Positions 7,713-17,327 of a stretch of DNA of 50,253 nucleotides are shown here, in pieces. The stretch covers positions 1 through 50,253 of the forward strand of contig NZ_JAHHZM010000023.1 in the NCBI RefSeq assembly GCF_018642165.1, given 5' to 3'. The notes beneath the pieces were generated by a model. That model searched no databases. It was not told the DNA's origin and was given only the letters and a program-made list of their open reading frames with translations. The position numbers were made by a program, and so were the translations under genes. This DNA is from Echinicola shivajiensis. GTDB lineage: Bacteria > Bacteroidota > Bacteroidia > Cytophagales > Cyclobacteriaceae. The first letter of the stretch is position 1, and each line of letters starts with the position of its first letter.

Positions 7713-8081
7713 TAACTACAGGTTAACCACAATCGCCTACCTTAAGATAATTATGTGGTAAATTTTTACGATAGCTCAGATATTCTAAACTATTTAAATT
7801 GATTTAAGAATTTCTTTTAAGCGGTTAAAAAGAAACTATTTGTAAATATAAAATAGCTAGACTTTAAATAAAATACCCCGCTTGGGGTATTTTTCACCAA
7901 AACCCCACAAAAAAAGCCCTCCAACCGAAGGGCTTTCATAATTTATTGAATAGGGTTTAAACAACTTATATAATCTCTTTGCTTTCTTAATTTAAGAAAT
8001 TTGAATGTTTAAATCCACTGTTTATACAAATTTGCTCGGTTTAAAAGGGGGATTAAGTAGTATTGATTCAATTAAACATTT
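7713..8081. repeat. Gap with GGGGTATT palindrome
   Basis: No gene is seen in this gap. It holds the upstream region of the HATPase operon and, at 7871-7892, a perfect AAATACCCC-gctt-GGGGTATTT inverted repeat like the one at 4397. That repeat sits beside a terminator as in the other module copies. The GGGTGGAGT hairpin is absent here. Confidence 0.55.
7911..7936 (-). terminator. Intrinsic terminator after the XRE gene
   Basis: On the minus strand AAAGCCCT pairs with AGGGCTTT across a nine-base loop and is followed by a run of seven T. It lies 146 bases past the XRE gene stop and upstream of the HATPase operon, so the two are probably separate transcripts. Confidence 0.75.
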
Positions 8082-8345
8082 TTAAGTGTGGTTTTCCATA
8101 TCTCCAAAATCAATCCCAAAATCAATATCAAAGATTTTTTTGGGGTTTACTCCATATGCTTTAGACAATTCAATAATTGTAGAGAATTGAATGTCTTTTT
8201 TTCCTTCTTCATATTTTTTTATGTCCGCAAAATCGAGGTCACATCTTAGAGCGAGTTCTCTGTAGCTCCTATTGGATTGTTTTTTTAGGACACCTAATCT
8301 TTCTCCTAATAATTTTAATAACCGTTCCTTTTCTTCAGGTTTCAT
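8082..8345 (-). CDS. XRE-family HTH regulator
   Basis: An 87-residue protein that is essentially one helix-turn-helix domain: LGERLGVLKKQSNRSYRELA, then LRCDLDFADIKKYEEGKKD, then FSTIIELSKAYGVNPKKIFD, the usual order of a Cro/C1-type HTH. It is likely a dimeric repressor. Just upstream (8396-8413) is a perfect GTTGGT/ACCAAC palindrome that could be its operator, between this gene and a divergent promoter. Its single-domain size fits regulators of mobile or conflict modules. The target genes are not shown by the sequence. Confidence 0.85.
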   Translation of the reverse strand: MKPEEKERLLKLLGERLGVLKKQSNRSYRELALRCDLDFADIKKYEEGKKDIQFSTIIELSKAYGVNPKKIFDIDFGIDFGDMENHT

Positions 8346-8395
8346 TTTTTCTTAACTGATGAATAAGGAAGATGTGAGAAAAAAGAATAAATTTT

Positions 8396-8413
8396 GTTGG
8401 TCTAAAAACCAAC
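8396..8413. promoter_or_regulatory. Operator-like palindrome upstream of XRE gene
   Basis: GTTGGT-ctaaaa-ACCAAC is a perfect six-base inverted repeat 51 bases upstream of the XRE start and 17 bases before a plus-strand TATATTTG box. This is the right size and place for an XRE dimer site controlling both directions. Confidence 0.5.
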
Positions 8414-8430
8414 ACTTAGATATTTTTTTC

Positions 8431-8438
8431 TATATTTG
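8431..8438 (+). promoter_or_regulatory. Minus-7 promoter box TATATTTG
   Basis: TATATTTG matches the Bacteroidota TANNTTTG box. No clear TTTG lies at the usual distance upstream; that position is taken by the GTTGGT palindrome. Transcription would run away from the XRE gene into the structured region at 8524-8645. Confidence 0.45.
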
Positions 8439-8523
8439 TAGTAAGTGAAATTTCAAAATTTGAAATGGACCTATAATTTTGCGAATGAAATAAAATCATT
8501 TTTGATGCATTCGCACTTTGCGT

Positions 8524-8645
8524 CTCTTAACTGAAAACCGCCAAATTCTTTTAGGAACGAGACAAAAAGTGGGGAAATGCTCACGCCTCTGGCGTGGGCT
8601 ACTCGCTTGCTCGTTCCAAGGTGCTTGGCGGTACCACAGTTAGAG
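8524..8645 (+). other. Long branched hairpin, possible structured RNA
   Basis: A nested fold spans about 122 bases: CTCTTAACTG with CAGTTAGAG, CCGCCAA with TTGGCGG, GGAACGAG with CTCGTTCC, and an inner GCTCACGCC-tct-GGCGTGGGC hairpin at 8579-8599. The arms are too regular to be chance. It lies just downstream of a TATATTTG box, so it may be a leader or small RNA, or alternatively a repeat element. Confidence 0.5.
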
Positions 8646-8706
8646 TAAGAAAGAGGGCCTGCGCCTTATTTTTTGCCCTGAGACGTTCCATATAAACTTT
8701 AAAGCG

Positions 8707-8859
8707 ATGGAACAGAAAACAAAACATTTTTCAGCGTTTGACCTTTGGATGGAAAGACCGACCCGTAAGGAACAGAAATCATCAGTTTTTGTCCCTCAGC
8801 AGTCTGGTATCACCATCTTTGACCTGGTCTTCCGCCGCAAACCAAAAAATCCTATTTGA
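8707..8859 (+). CDS. Possible 50-residue protein
   Basis: An ATG-started frame of 50 codons reads MEQKTKHFSAFDLWMERPTR and then KEQKSSVFVPQQSGITIFDL before a basic end and TGA. Composition is protein-like and it is downstream of the divergent promoter and structured region. No family is recognised and there is no strong ribosome-binding site, so it may be spurious. Confidence 0.35.
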   Translation: MEQKTKHFSAFDLWMERPTRKEQKSSVFVPQQSGITIFDLVFRRKPKNPI

Positions 8860-9662
8860 GTCGCAAGATGATAGTAGATAGTATCAAGACCCGATTTTTG
8901 TCCTGATACTAATACTTATCCCATATATCGATACCGTGAATAATAACCGCTATCAAACCTTTTGTTAAATGAGTAGTGACCTGTTCCGATTGCTGATTGA
9001 AGGAACGGCAACAATTGAAGTACTTGATACTGAAATCTAACTACTTCATACTCACAAAAAAACGGTATCCATTTTTAAGCAATCAAGATCAATCCGGTAT
9101 CTAGTCTAGCTACTTGATACTAAAATCTTGATACTTCACTTCGTTGGCTGCATTCGCCTGGGGGACGCCCCTCGCGTCTGGTAGGGCAGCCTGACCTGGG
9201 GCTTTATTAGCTCTGGGATTAATTAAATGATTTCTTAAAAAATGTAGAAAGAAGGAAGCTAAAAGTCGAAAGACAAAAGCCGAAAGCTTTGGAGTACGTA
9301 TTGGACAGAGAACACAGGGACTTGAAGTCGGTGACGGAAATTACCCCCTAAATCCCCCTGAAGGGAGGGACAAGCGTAAAGAAAACAGTCTGTGACTGTT
9401 TTTAGCGAGTAGCCAGCTTGCAGGGCAAGTGATTTCGTTTACGAGATCGGTTCCTCACCCTAAAGGGGGAGGCTAGGAGGGGGTAAATACGAGATTGCTT
9501 CTTCCCTCTGGTCATCGCAATGACGGATTCGAGGACGTTCTCGTTTCCGTGCTCCAGTCTTTTATCTAGCGCATGTCCCGATCTCTATCGGGGTCTTGTG
9601 TCTAATATCTATTAAGACTTTAGACCAGGCATTCCAATATTTCTACAAAGACCTTAATAACT
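8860..9662. repeat. Gene-free stretch with a MITE-like element
   Basis: No gene is seen. Positions 9341-9487 form an element with inverted ends (TTACCCCCTAAATCCCCCT at the left, GGGGGAGGCTAGGAGGGGGT at the right) and an interior with ACAAGCGTAAAGAAAACAGT. Related copies lie at 15653-15770, 34563-34681 and, as a fragment, at 38440-38490. The rest has short repeats of a CTTGATACT type around 8940-9140. Confidence 0.6.
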
Positions 9663-11243
9663 ATGAAAGCGTTAACGAAAAACTGCTTCCTGGGATTGCT
9701 ATGTCTTTTTGGAAGCAAAACATATAGTCAGGTTGCTTCACCTCCCGCCACTACTGGGCCGGAAACTGCTCCGGCTCCGGTGGTGGTGTATGGGGAGATT
9801 AAGGCCTATCATGATATTGATGAAATCGAACTCTGGGTTTGGAAAGAACATTTTGGCTATTATGCTACCTGGCCTGAGCCGCAGGTCTATAAGACCAAAA
9901 CACAGAAGGGAAATCTCCTGAGGGCATCCATGGGGATGAAGATTTTCTTTTTCCAGCTTCCTGCCATTGATAAGCCGGTTTATATCCAGTTAAAGTCCAA
10001 TAATGACAAATACTTTGATTCCTATCTGGCTGCTCCCGGAGATAGTCTTAGGGTAAGGATAGACCTCACTTTGGGAAATACCGTCTTCTCAGGGCCGGAT
10101 GCGGATAAGTATGAATTGCAGTACGAATTGTACAGGACCAATTCGACCGAGAGGTTCAAGCAACCGCTTAGCATGGTGACTACAGACAAGAAGGCCTTTC
10201 TGGACAGAAATGATAACAGGGCCCAGTACGCCAAGGCACAAAGTGACACCATTCGCTTGGGGCGCTATCTTCATTTTGAGGAGAATAGCACGGAACTAAT
10301 TCCCGATTTGCTTAAGGCACTTGCACTGGATTATAGACAATGCCCCGCTTATCAGTCTTTGTTGAGTCAGGAGAAAGAGTATCCTGATTACCTTTTGGAA
10401 ACCTTGGAAGCGGATATCCTGTCGAAACAATATACCCGCTACCTGTCCCAGCTTAATAAAATAAGTCCTGCTGATCGTGCAAGGTATCAGGAAGAGATTA
10501 AAAGTATTATCGACCAACTTCCTGAAGGTACATTTACTGTAGACACCAAAGTGAGAAGCCCTTATTACAGGGATTACCTACTCCAAAAGAGTCTCGCACA
10601 GGCTTATGCAAGTCATCAACCCATCATGGATAGGCTACTGGGGATTGCTCCTGATCCGCTTAGGGATAGGGTAGTAGCCAAATACCTGCTCTTATATGCA
10701 AGGATCATGGATGAGCCGGAAAAGCAGTTTAAGCAAGCCTTTTCTTTTATCAGTACTCCCTGGATCAAGGATAAGCTGACAGCATATGCCGCGTCAAGGT
10801 CAGCAGGCATGCCCGTCTATGATTTTAAACTAAAGACGCTTGAAGGAAACACGGTTACTCCGGAAGACCTAGCAGGGAAGGTGGTGTTGATTGATTTTTG
10901 GTATACAGGATGCAAAGCATGCATCATTTATTTCCGTGAAACATTGAGCAAACTGGAAGATCATTACCGGGACAATGACCGCTTCGTGGTGCTCTCGGTT
11001 TCCGCGGACAGTGATCCTGACACCTGGCAGAAAAGTGCCATTGGAAACAGGTATTCTTCTGCCACTGCCCTTAACGTCACCACATCAGGTACAGAACATC
11101 CTTTGTTGGCCCATTATGACATCAAGTCTTATCCCTATCAGATTCTGATGGATCCAAAGGGAAAAATCATCCAAATAGGCAGCGTCAAAGGCCCTTTAGA
11201 AGAATTGACCAGGATCATAGATAATCATCTAGATGTTCGGTAA
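9663..11243 (+). CDS. TlpA-like thioredoxin-fold protein
   Basis: A 526-residue exported protein: signal peptide at 1-22 (ending in TYSQ), a long N-terminal region like that of other Bacteroidota TlpA-type proteins (beta-rich, then helical), and a C-terminal redoxin domain from about residue 385. The domain has DLAGKVVLIDFWYTGCKAC, with the CxxC pair at Cys417 and Cys420, then SVSADSDPDTW and a YPYQILMDPKGKI strand with the cis-proline. It probably exchanges thiols in the periplasm. The susC gene starts 24 bases after its stop, so the two are co-transcribed. Confidence 0.85.
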   Translation: MKALTKNCFLGLLCLFGSKTYSQVASPPATTGPETAPAPVVVYGEIKAYHDIDEIELWVWKEHFGYYATWPEPQVYKTKTQKGNLLRASMGMKIFFFQLPAIDKPVYIQLKSNNDKYFDSYLAAPGDSLRVRIDLTLGNTVFSGPDADKYELQYELYRTNSTERFKQPLSMVTTDKKAFLDRNDNRAQYAKAQSDTIRLGRYLHFEENSTELIPDLLKALALDYRQCPAYQSLLSQEKEYPDYLLETLEADILSKQYTRYLSQLNKISPADRARYQEEIKSIIDQLPEGTFTVDTKVRSPYYRDYLLQKSLAQAYASHQPIMDRLLGIAPDPLRDRVVAKYLLLYARIMDEPEKQFKQAFSFISTPWIKDKLTAYAASRSAGMPVYDFKLKTLEGNTVTPEDLAGKVVLIDFWYTGCKACIIYFRETLSKLEDHYRDNDRFVVLSVSADSDPDTWQKSAIGNRYSSATALNVTTSGTEHPLLAHYDIKSYPYQILMDPKGKIIQIGSVKGPLEELTRIIDNHLDVR

Positions 11244-11267
11244 TCCAATAACACTAACCCTAACACT

Positions 11268-14200
11268 ATGAAAAGATACATACTTACATTGATGGCCTGG
11301 ACTTGGGTATATACAGTTTTGGGCCAGACCATGACCAATTACCCACTGAAGGGACTTGTCTTGGATGAAACTAACCAAGAACCTCTTCCTGGTGCCCTCA
11401 TTTCGGTTCAAAATGGGGCTTATAAGACCGTAACGGATCAAAAAGGTACCTTCGCATTATCATTGCCTGAGGGGATTTACCATTTTGAAATCTCTTATTT
11501 GGGATTTCAAACCAAAGAAATTGAGCTCAAGATACCTTCTTCTGGTAGGAAGACGATTTATATGGTATCAGAAAACCTATCCTTGCAGCAGGTAGAAGTA
11601 GTGTCTACTGGATACCAAAAAGTTCCACGGGAAAGGGCGACTGGTTCTTTTGCTTATCTAAACGAAGACCAACTGAATAGAAGGGTAAGTTTATCCGTTT
11701 TGGACAGACTGGAGGACATGACACCGGGACTGATTTTCAATAGAGATGGGGAGAGGGATCCTATTAGCATCAGGGGCCGAAGTACCATACATGCTGAAGT
11801 TCAGCCATTGATCATCGTGGATAATTTCCCCTATGATGGCCCTTTGGACAATATTAATCCTAATGATGTAGAGAGTATCACCGTGCTCAGGGATGCTGCG
11901 GCAGCTTCAGTTTGGGGAGCGCGGGCAGGAAATGGGGTGATTGTCATCACTACCAAAAAAGGCGCTCTCGGTCAAAGACCACAGGTCAGCTTTAATTCTA
12001 ACCTTACTTTTACCGAAAAGCCCGATCCCTTTTATCTTCCCAAAATCAGTATCCCTGACTTCGTGGATTTAGAAAAACAGCTTTTTGAGCAAGGCTTGTT
12101 TGAGTCCGCCGAAAATTCGGTTTCCAAACAGCCCTTGTCTCCAGTGGTGGAAACACTGATTGCCCATCGGGATGGCAAGATATCCGAACAAGAAGCTGCA
12201 AGCCGCTTGGAATACTATAAACAGCAGGACAATAGGCATCAGTTAAGCGATTTGGTCTATCGCCCTGCACTGAACAGTCAAAGTGCCCTGTCCATTAGGG
12301 GAGGGGGAAACCTGCATCGGTACAGCTTTTCTTTGGGCTACGACCAAAACCGAAATAGTCTGCCAAACGGCAATCGCAAAAGACTAACCCTAAATGCTCA
12401 AAACCAGTGGAGCCTTTTGGACAATAAGCTAAACCTTAGTACAGGAATGTATTATGTAAATGGAAATACTGTCCAAGGTACTGCTCCCAATCTCCTCTAT
12501 CCCTATGAATCTTTAGTAGATGAATTGGGAAATCCATTGGCCGTAACCCAAGGCTACAGTATCCGGTTCTTGGAGGATGCTGAAGGGCAGGGGCTTATGG
12601 ATTGGAGTTATTATCCTTTAAGGGAACAAGAACAGATAAAACAAATAGCGAAACAGCAAGGTATCAGGCTTATAGGATCAGTGGATTATGGCTTAAGTCC
12701 GCATCTCAAAGCAGGTGTTTCTTATCAGTTCTGGAATAATGACCTGGAAAACCGAAACCTCCGGGAAGAGCAAAGTTATTTTGCCAGGGACATGGTGAAC
12801 CGTTTTACCCAGGTGGAACCAGACGGGACTATTTTCAGACCGGTTCCTTTGGGAGCTGTGCTCGACCTTTCCAATGGCAAGGCCCAAAGCCACACCTTTA
12901 GGGCCCAGTTAAACTATAACCGACAGTTTGCGAAGGGAAACCGTTTGGATGCCTTGTTGGGGTATGAAATCAAGCGCATGGACAGAACAGGAGCGGGAAT
13001 TCGCTATTATGGTTACGATGATGATTTGGGCTTATCCTCACCAATTGATGGCAGTCATGCTTACAGGCTTAACCATAGTCAAACTTTGGTATCCATTCCT
13101 TCAGGGATAAGCCATGAGGGAATAGCCGACCGCTTTGTTTCATACTTTACCAATTTGGCTTATACGCTGAGGAATAACTACATCTTTTCGGCAAGTGCTA
13201 GAAAAGACCGTTCCAACTTGTTTGGGGTGGACAGCAACCGCAAAGGAGTGCCCCTATGGTCGGTAGGGGGAAGTTGGCTGATCAGTGGGGAGCAGTTTTA
13301 TAAGCTCAAATGGATGCCTTATTTGAGGCTACGGGCCACATACGGATACAATGGCAACATAGATAAATCCCTTTCTGCCTATACAACGGCATCCTACAGC
13401 ATTTCTTCCAGTTCTCTTGTACCGAATTTACGTCAGGCCGTAGTCACCAATCCCCCAAACCCGGATCTACAATGGGAAAGGATCAAGATCATCAACCTGG
13501 GCCTTGATTTTGAAACCAAAAACGGGAGGTTTTCGGGCTATATCGAAGGATTTCATAAAAGAGGACTTGATTTGATAGGGGATATCCCTATGGTGCCCAG
13601 TAGCGGAGTAAACCAGTTTCGGGGCAACTTTGCCAGTACAAAAAGTAAAGGCCTGGACTTAATGCTGACCACTACAGTTCTGGACAAAGCAGTGCTTTGG
13701 AAAAACACGTTCCTTTTTAGCCACATTCAGGAAGAGGTCACTGATTATGGGGTCAATACCACCCAAGTGACCAATTATTTGACTGCCGGTCTAATTCATC
13801 CGGTTATTGGCAAGCCGCTTCATAGTGTATTTACCATACCTTGGGCAGGTTTGGACAGAGATACTGGAAATCCGCTCGGGATACTGGATGGTGAGCCAAG
13901 CATGGATTATGCCGCCATCTTTAATACCATGGCATTGGAAGACCTTGATTATAAAGGGACCGTAAGGCCTAGGTTTTACGGAGCTTTTAGAAATGACATA
14001 CAATGGAAAGGATTTGCGCTATCCGTTAACATCAGTTACCGATTGGGATATTTCTACAGAAGGAATAGCCTTAGCTATTTGGATGTGTTGGAGGGACGTA
14101 TGCCCCACAGTGATTACTACCTCAGATGGCAGCAGCCAGGGGATGAACAGAAGACAATGATTCCGTCCTTCCCCGATGCCTATAACAGCAATAGGGAGGC

Positions 14201-14447
14201 CATCTTTAGGTTTTCGGAAGCACTTATTGAGCGGGGAGATCATATAAGGCTTCAAGATATCCGTCTGAGCTATACATTGGATAAGATACGCATGACTAAG
14301 CTACCATTTAAGCGGGCAGAATTATACACCTATGCCAATAATTTAGGTATCCTTTGGAAAGCGGCTAAAAACGATCCCTTGGATCCGGATTTCAGAAGCA
14401 GCAGACCATTGAAAAGTATAGCCCTGGGATTGAAAATAGATTTCTAA
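11268..14447 (+). CDS. SusC/RagA TonB-linked outer-membrane receptor
   Basis: A 1059-residue protein with a signal peptide (to about LGQ20), a carboxypeptidase-regulatory-like domain at about 25-105 (LKGLVLDETNQEPLPGALIS), a plug domain at about 125-230 (DPISIRGRSTIH; VESITVLRDAAAASVWGARA; GVIVITTKKG) and a 22-strand-type barrel ending in a terminal phenylalanine (IALGLKIDF). It imports an unidentified substrate with a SusD lipoprotein. Its SusD partner is unusually far downstream, 1.4 kb away. The substrate cannot be read from the sequence. Confidence 0.95.
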   Translation: MKRYILTLMAWTWVYTVLGQTMTNYPLKGLVLDETNQEPLPGALISVQNGAYKTVTDQKGTFALSLPEGIYHFEISYLGFQTKEIELKIPSSGRKTIYMVSENLSLQQVEVVSTGYQKVPRERATGSFAYLNEDQLNRRVSLSVLDRLEDMTPGLIFNRDGERDPISIRGRSTIHAEVQPLIIVDNFPYDGPLDNINPNDVESITVLRDAAAASVWGARAGNGVIVITTKKGALGQRPQVSFNSNLTFTEKPDPFYLPKISIPDFVDLEKQLFEQGLFESAENSVSKQPLSPVVETLIAHRDGKISEQEAASRLEYYKQQDNRHQLSDLVYRPALNSQSALSIRGGGNLHRYSFSLGYDQNRNSLPNGNRKRLTLNAQNQWSLLDNKLNLSTGMYYVNGNTVQGTAPNLLYPYESLVDELGNPLAVTQGYSIRFLEDAEGQGLMDWSYYPLREQEQIKQIAKQQGIRLIGSVDYGLSPHLKAGVSYQFWNNDLENRNLREEQSYFARDMVNRFTQVEPDGTIFRPVPLGAVLDLSNGKAQSHTFRAQLNYNRQFAKGNRLDALLGYEIKRMDRTGAGIRYYGYDDDLGLSSPIDGSHAYRLNHSQTLVSIPSGISHEGIADRFVSYFTNLAYTLRNNYIFSASARKDRSNLFGVDSNRKGVPLWSVGGSWLISGEQFYKLKWMPYLRLRATYGYNGNIDKSLSAYTTASYSISSSSLVPNLRQAVVTNPPNPDLQWERIKIINLGLDFETKNGRFSGYIEGFHKRGLDLIGDIPMVPSSGVNQFRGNFASTKSKGLDLMLTTTVLDKAVLWKNTFLFSHIQEEVTDYGVNTTQVTNYLTAGLIHPVIGKPLHSVFTIPWAGLDRDTGNPLGILDGEPSMDYAAIFNTMALEDLDYKGTVRPRFYGAFRNDIQWKGFALSVNISYRLGYFYRRNSLSYLDVLEGRMPHSDYYLRWQQPGDEQKTMIPSFPDAYNSNREAIFRFSEALIERGDHIRLQDIRLSYTLDKIRMTKLPFKRAELYTYANNLGILWKAAKNDPLDPDFRSSRPLKSIALGLKIDF

Positions 14448-15388
14448 ATCATCAAAGACATAGCTCCGTCTGCCGTATTCATGTTTAATTTAAACCGGAT
14501 TGATTATTAAAGGCGAATCTTGGTGGGCGGGGCTTACTTTAAGTAAAAAGTAGCAAGATGATAGTAGCAAGAACTATAGAGAAAAGAATAAAGATGAAAG
14601 ACTTGATTTCGGAGGCGAGTACACGTGCTGTTCCAAGTCTTTAGCAAAGCGGTGACTTGGAACTTAACTAAAAGAGAGTCTGCCTGGAGGCAGACAGGTC
14701 TCCAGACTCCCACTAACGAAAACGCTTTTAAAAACAAATAAAACACTAATGAAACAGCTTCGTCCACCAAATCAATCAATGTTCAATTTTAAACAAATAT
14801 TAATCGGGTTACACATAAGCAGGTGGGTGGAGCTTGTTTCTTACGTTCGTGTTGTTCCAAGGCTACAATTCGGTGTCATTCTGAACGCAGTGAAGAATCT
14901 AAAAAACAATGAATGGTATTAAAGAAATAGGATTGCCACAGTTCCAATATGTCAGGCTGAGCGGACCTGTCTAACCACCAGGTAGAGTCGAAGCCTCTTG
15001 TTGCACTTCGACACGCTGTTCCAAGTCTCTAGCAAAGCGGTGACTTGGAACTCAACTAAAAGGGAGCCTCCAGACTCCCACTAACATAAACGAATAAAAA
15101 AATAGTATAAAAAAATGAATTGCGACAGCCTCTGAGACATAAGGCCAAATACTCTCGCTCACGTGAACAAGTCTTGCTACTATGTACTAAATACTAGCTA
15201 CTATCATCGAGTCCCTTACCGCCAACTTTCTTCATATGTTAAAACACAACATCATCAGCGGGAAATGTTTCCAGAAGGGAAACCGGGACTCTTTTAGTAG
15301 CAAGTAGAAAGATGAAAGTAGCTAGACTGAGAAAAGAACAAAGAGTAAAGAAGAAAGACCGAACTATTAAAACAATAATCCCAAAACA

Positions 15389-15567
15389 GGCCCTTGGAGC
15401 TGATGGTTTTGTGCTGATGACGGAGGGCGTTAAAAAAAGAAGTTAGCTAGCCCTCGGATAGATCCACTTCTTTTTAGCCCAGAGGCATCGGCACAAAATC
15501 TCTTTGGGTTAGACAAAATTATTATCGAATCGAAAAATGTCCCAAAGGGAAATCAGCTCCACCGGCC
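15389..15567 (+). repeat. Three-way-junction structured element, copy A
   Basis: A closing stem pairs GGAGCTGAT (15396) with ATCAGCTCC (15552), extended outward by GGCC/GGCC. Arm 1 pairs GGTTTTGTGCTGATG with CATCGGCACAAAATC and carries an inner arm AAAAAGAAGT / ACTTCTTTTT. Arm 2 pairs CTCTTTGGG with CCCAAAGGG. It keeps the core words GCGTTAAAAAA, GTTAGC and GATCCA of copies B and C while the stem sequences differ. Confidence 0.65.
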
Positions 15568-15652
15568 TAGCTTTTTCTTGCCTCCCGCAGGCGAGGTTGT
15601 TACTTTTTTCAGCAATAGCCTGTCCCGATTCCTATCGGGAGGAAAAAGTAAG

Positions 15653-15770
15653 AGGAACAAGCGTAAAGAAAACAGTCAGTGATTGTTTTTAGCGAGTAGC
15701 CAGCCAATAGGGCAGATGATTTCGGTTACGATATCAAGAAGTCCCCCTCAAGGGGGATTTAGGGGGTAAT
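15653..15770. repeat. MITE-like element, second copy
   Basis: It shares ACAAGCGTAAAGAAAACAGT, TTTTTAGCGAGTAGCCAGC and GATTTCGGTTACGA with the element at 9341-9487, and closes with GGGGGATTTAGGGGGTAAT, the inverted terminal motif. The left terminal motif is missing or replaced. Confidence 0.55.
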
Positions 15771-15885
15771 TAATTGACACGGAAACCATAACAGCAATGA
15801 CGGATACGATACGACCTCGCTACTATAAATTAAGTCTCAAGACCCAAGACTCAATACTCCAGACTAACGACTAAATACTAAAAAT

Positions 15886-17247
15886 ATGAAAAACATATCA
15901 AAACTCATCCTCACCACCATGATCATCAGCATCATTCATTTATTAACCTCATGTAACGATTTTCTGGATGAAAAGCCCACTAAGGACTTGGTAGTTCCCC
16001 AGACCTTGGCTGATTTACAGGCATTATTGGACAATGCCACTTGGATGAATACCACTCCTGCAGCTGGGGTGCTTGGCAGCGATGAATTTTATGTTACTGA
16101 TGCAGGATATAATCTGTTTCGAAGTCAAATCGCAAAAAATGCCTATACATGGGAAGGAAATATTTTCGAAGGAGCTTCGGACTTTGGTGAATGGTCCGTT
16201 CCTTTTAGGGCTATTTTTTATGCCAATATTGTATTGGAAGAAGTAGCTAAAAATACAGAACCCAATGAGGATTTACGTAACCAAATTAAAGGAGCGGCCC
16301 TGTTTTATAGGGCTTATGCCAATGCTTTCTTACTTGAGCTATTTGCTCCGCCATTTTTAAATGATCAGGATGCAGACAAGTTGGGTATTCCTCTCAAAAA
16401 GAACTCTAGGTTACAAGAGCCCTTAAAAAGGGCCTCCCTTAAGGATAGTTATAAATGGGTGTTTGCAGATCTGGAAATAGCTTATGGGCTTTTACCAGAG
16501 GAAGCCGAATACCCTACTAGGCCCACTAAAATAGCAGTGAATGCATTAAGAGCTAGGATATATTTAAATAGAGGAGATTACGGAAGGGCTTTAGAGTTTT
16601 CAAACAGGGTGTTGGAGCATAAAAGTGACCTGATGGATTATAATGAATTAAGTAACCAAAGCTATTTTTCATTTCCTAAGTTTAACCAAGAGGTTATTTT
16701 CCACTCCACCAACCTTTCCTACGTATATATAGCCATGCCTACTACAGTGGTTGATCCAGCACTCTATGCTTCCTATCAGGATGGAGACCTCAGAAAGGAA
16801 CTGTTCTTCAGGATCAGGGCAGGGAATGTTAATTTTTTCGGTAATTACACTGGAACATTATATCAATTTTCAGGGCTTGCGGTTGATGAGGTTTATCTGA
16901 TCAAAGCAGAGTGTGAGGCAAGGGCCGGAAATGATCTCCAAGCCTTGGACACCTTAAATACTTTATTATTGACCCGTTGGAAATCTGGAAACTTCAGTTT
17001 GTTTGATGATAGCTATGATGGAGATGTGTTAGCGTTGGTCTTGGAAGAGCGTAAAAAGGAATTGGTTTTCAGGCACCGAAGATGGTCAGATCTTAGGAGG
17101 CTCAATGAAGATCCAAAGTTTGCAAAAATACTGACCAGAGAAGTCAATGGAGAAACATTTTCGCTTTCTCCCGGAGATCCGAGGTATGTGCTCAGTATTC
17201 CGCAGATAGAAATTGATTTTCACCAATTTGATCAGAACCTGAGATAG
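15886..17247 (+). CDS. SusD/RagB-family lipoprotein
   Basis: A 453-residue protein with a lipoprotein signal (lipobox LTSC, Cys23) followed by NDFLDEKPTKDLVVPQTL, the standard SusD opening. TPR-like helices follow (AALFYRAYANAFLLELFAPP; AVNALRARIYLNRGDYGRAL), and near the end EERKKELVFRHRRWSDLRRL, the RagB signature. It should sit on the SusC barrel as substrate lid. At 453 residues it is at the short end for the family. Its AT content is higher than susC, and it is separated from susC by 1438 bases of repeats. Confidence 0.93.
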   Translation: MKNISKLILTTMIISIIHLLTSCNDFLDEKPTKDLVVPQTLADLQALLDNATWMNTTPAAGVLGSDEFYVTDAGYNLFRSQIAKNAYTWEGNIFEGASDFGEWSVPFRAIFYANIVLEEVAKNTEPNEDLRNQIKGAALFYRAYANAFLLELFAPPFLNDQDADKLGIPLKKNSRLQEPLKRASLKDSYKWVFADLEIAYGLLPEEAEYPTRPTKIAVNALRARIYLNRGDYGRALEFSNRVLEHKSDLMDYNELSNQSYFSFPKFNQEVIFHSTNLSYVYIAMPTTVVDPALYASYQDGDLRKELFFRIRAGNVNFFGNYTGTLYQFSGLAVDEVYLIKAECEARAGNDLQALDTLNTLLLTRWKSGNFSLFDDSYDGDVLALVLEERKKELVFRHRRWSDLRRLNEDPKFAKILTREVNGETFSLSPGDPRYVLSIPQIEIDFHQFDQNLR

Positions 17248-17262
17248 AAAAGTATTCAAATA

Positions 17263-17293
17263 AAAAAGCTACCGCCAGTGGAGGTAGCTTTTA
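17263..17293. terminator. Bidirectional terminator between susD and DUF6520 gene
   Basis: AAAAGCTACC pairs with GGTAGCTTTT around a short loop, with A-rich and T-rich flanks on both strands. It stands between the convergent susD and DUF6520 genes and can end both transcripts. Confidence 0.8.
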
Positions 17294-17327
17294 ACCTTTT
17301 TTAAATTAGTTAGGCGTTTCGGGACAT

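Larger units (their letters stand above)
14448..15885. repeat. Repeat-filled gap separating susC from susD
   Basis: No gene is seen in 1438 bases. It contains two paired-hairpin elements (14628-14716 and 15015-15082, with GTTCCAAGTC/GACTTGGAAC stems and the trailer CCAGACTCCCACTAAC), a TCAGGCTGAGCGGAC...GTCGAAGCC dispersed repeat (about 14948-15015), the three-way structured element (15389-15567), and a MITE-like element (15653-15770). The gap looks like successive insertions into one operon. Confidence 0.7.
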
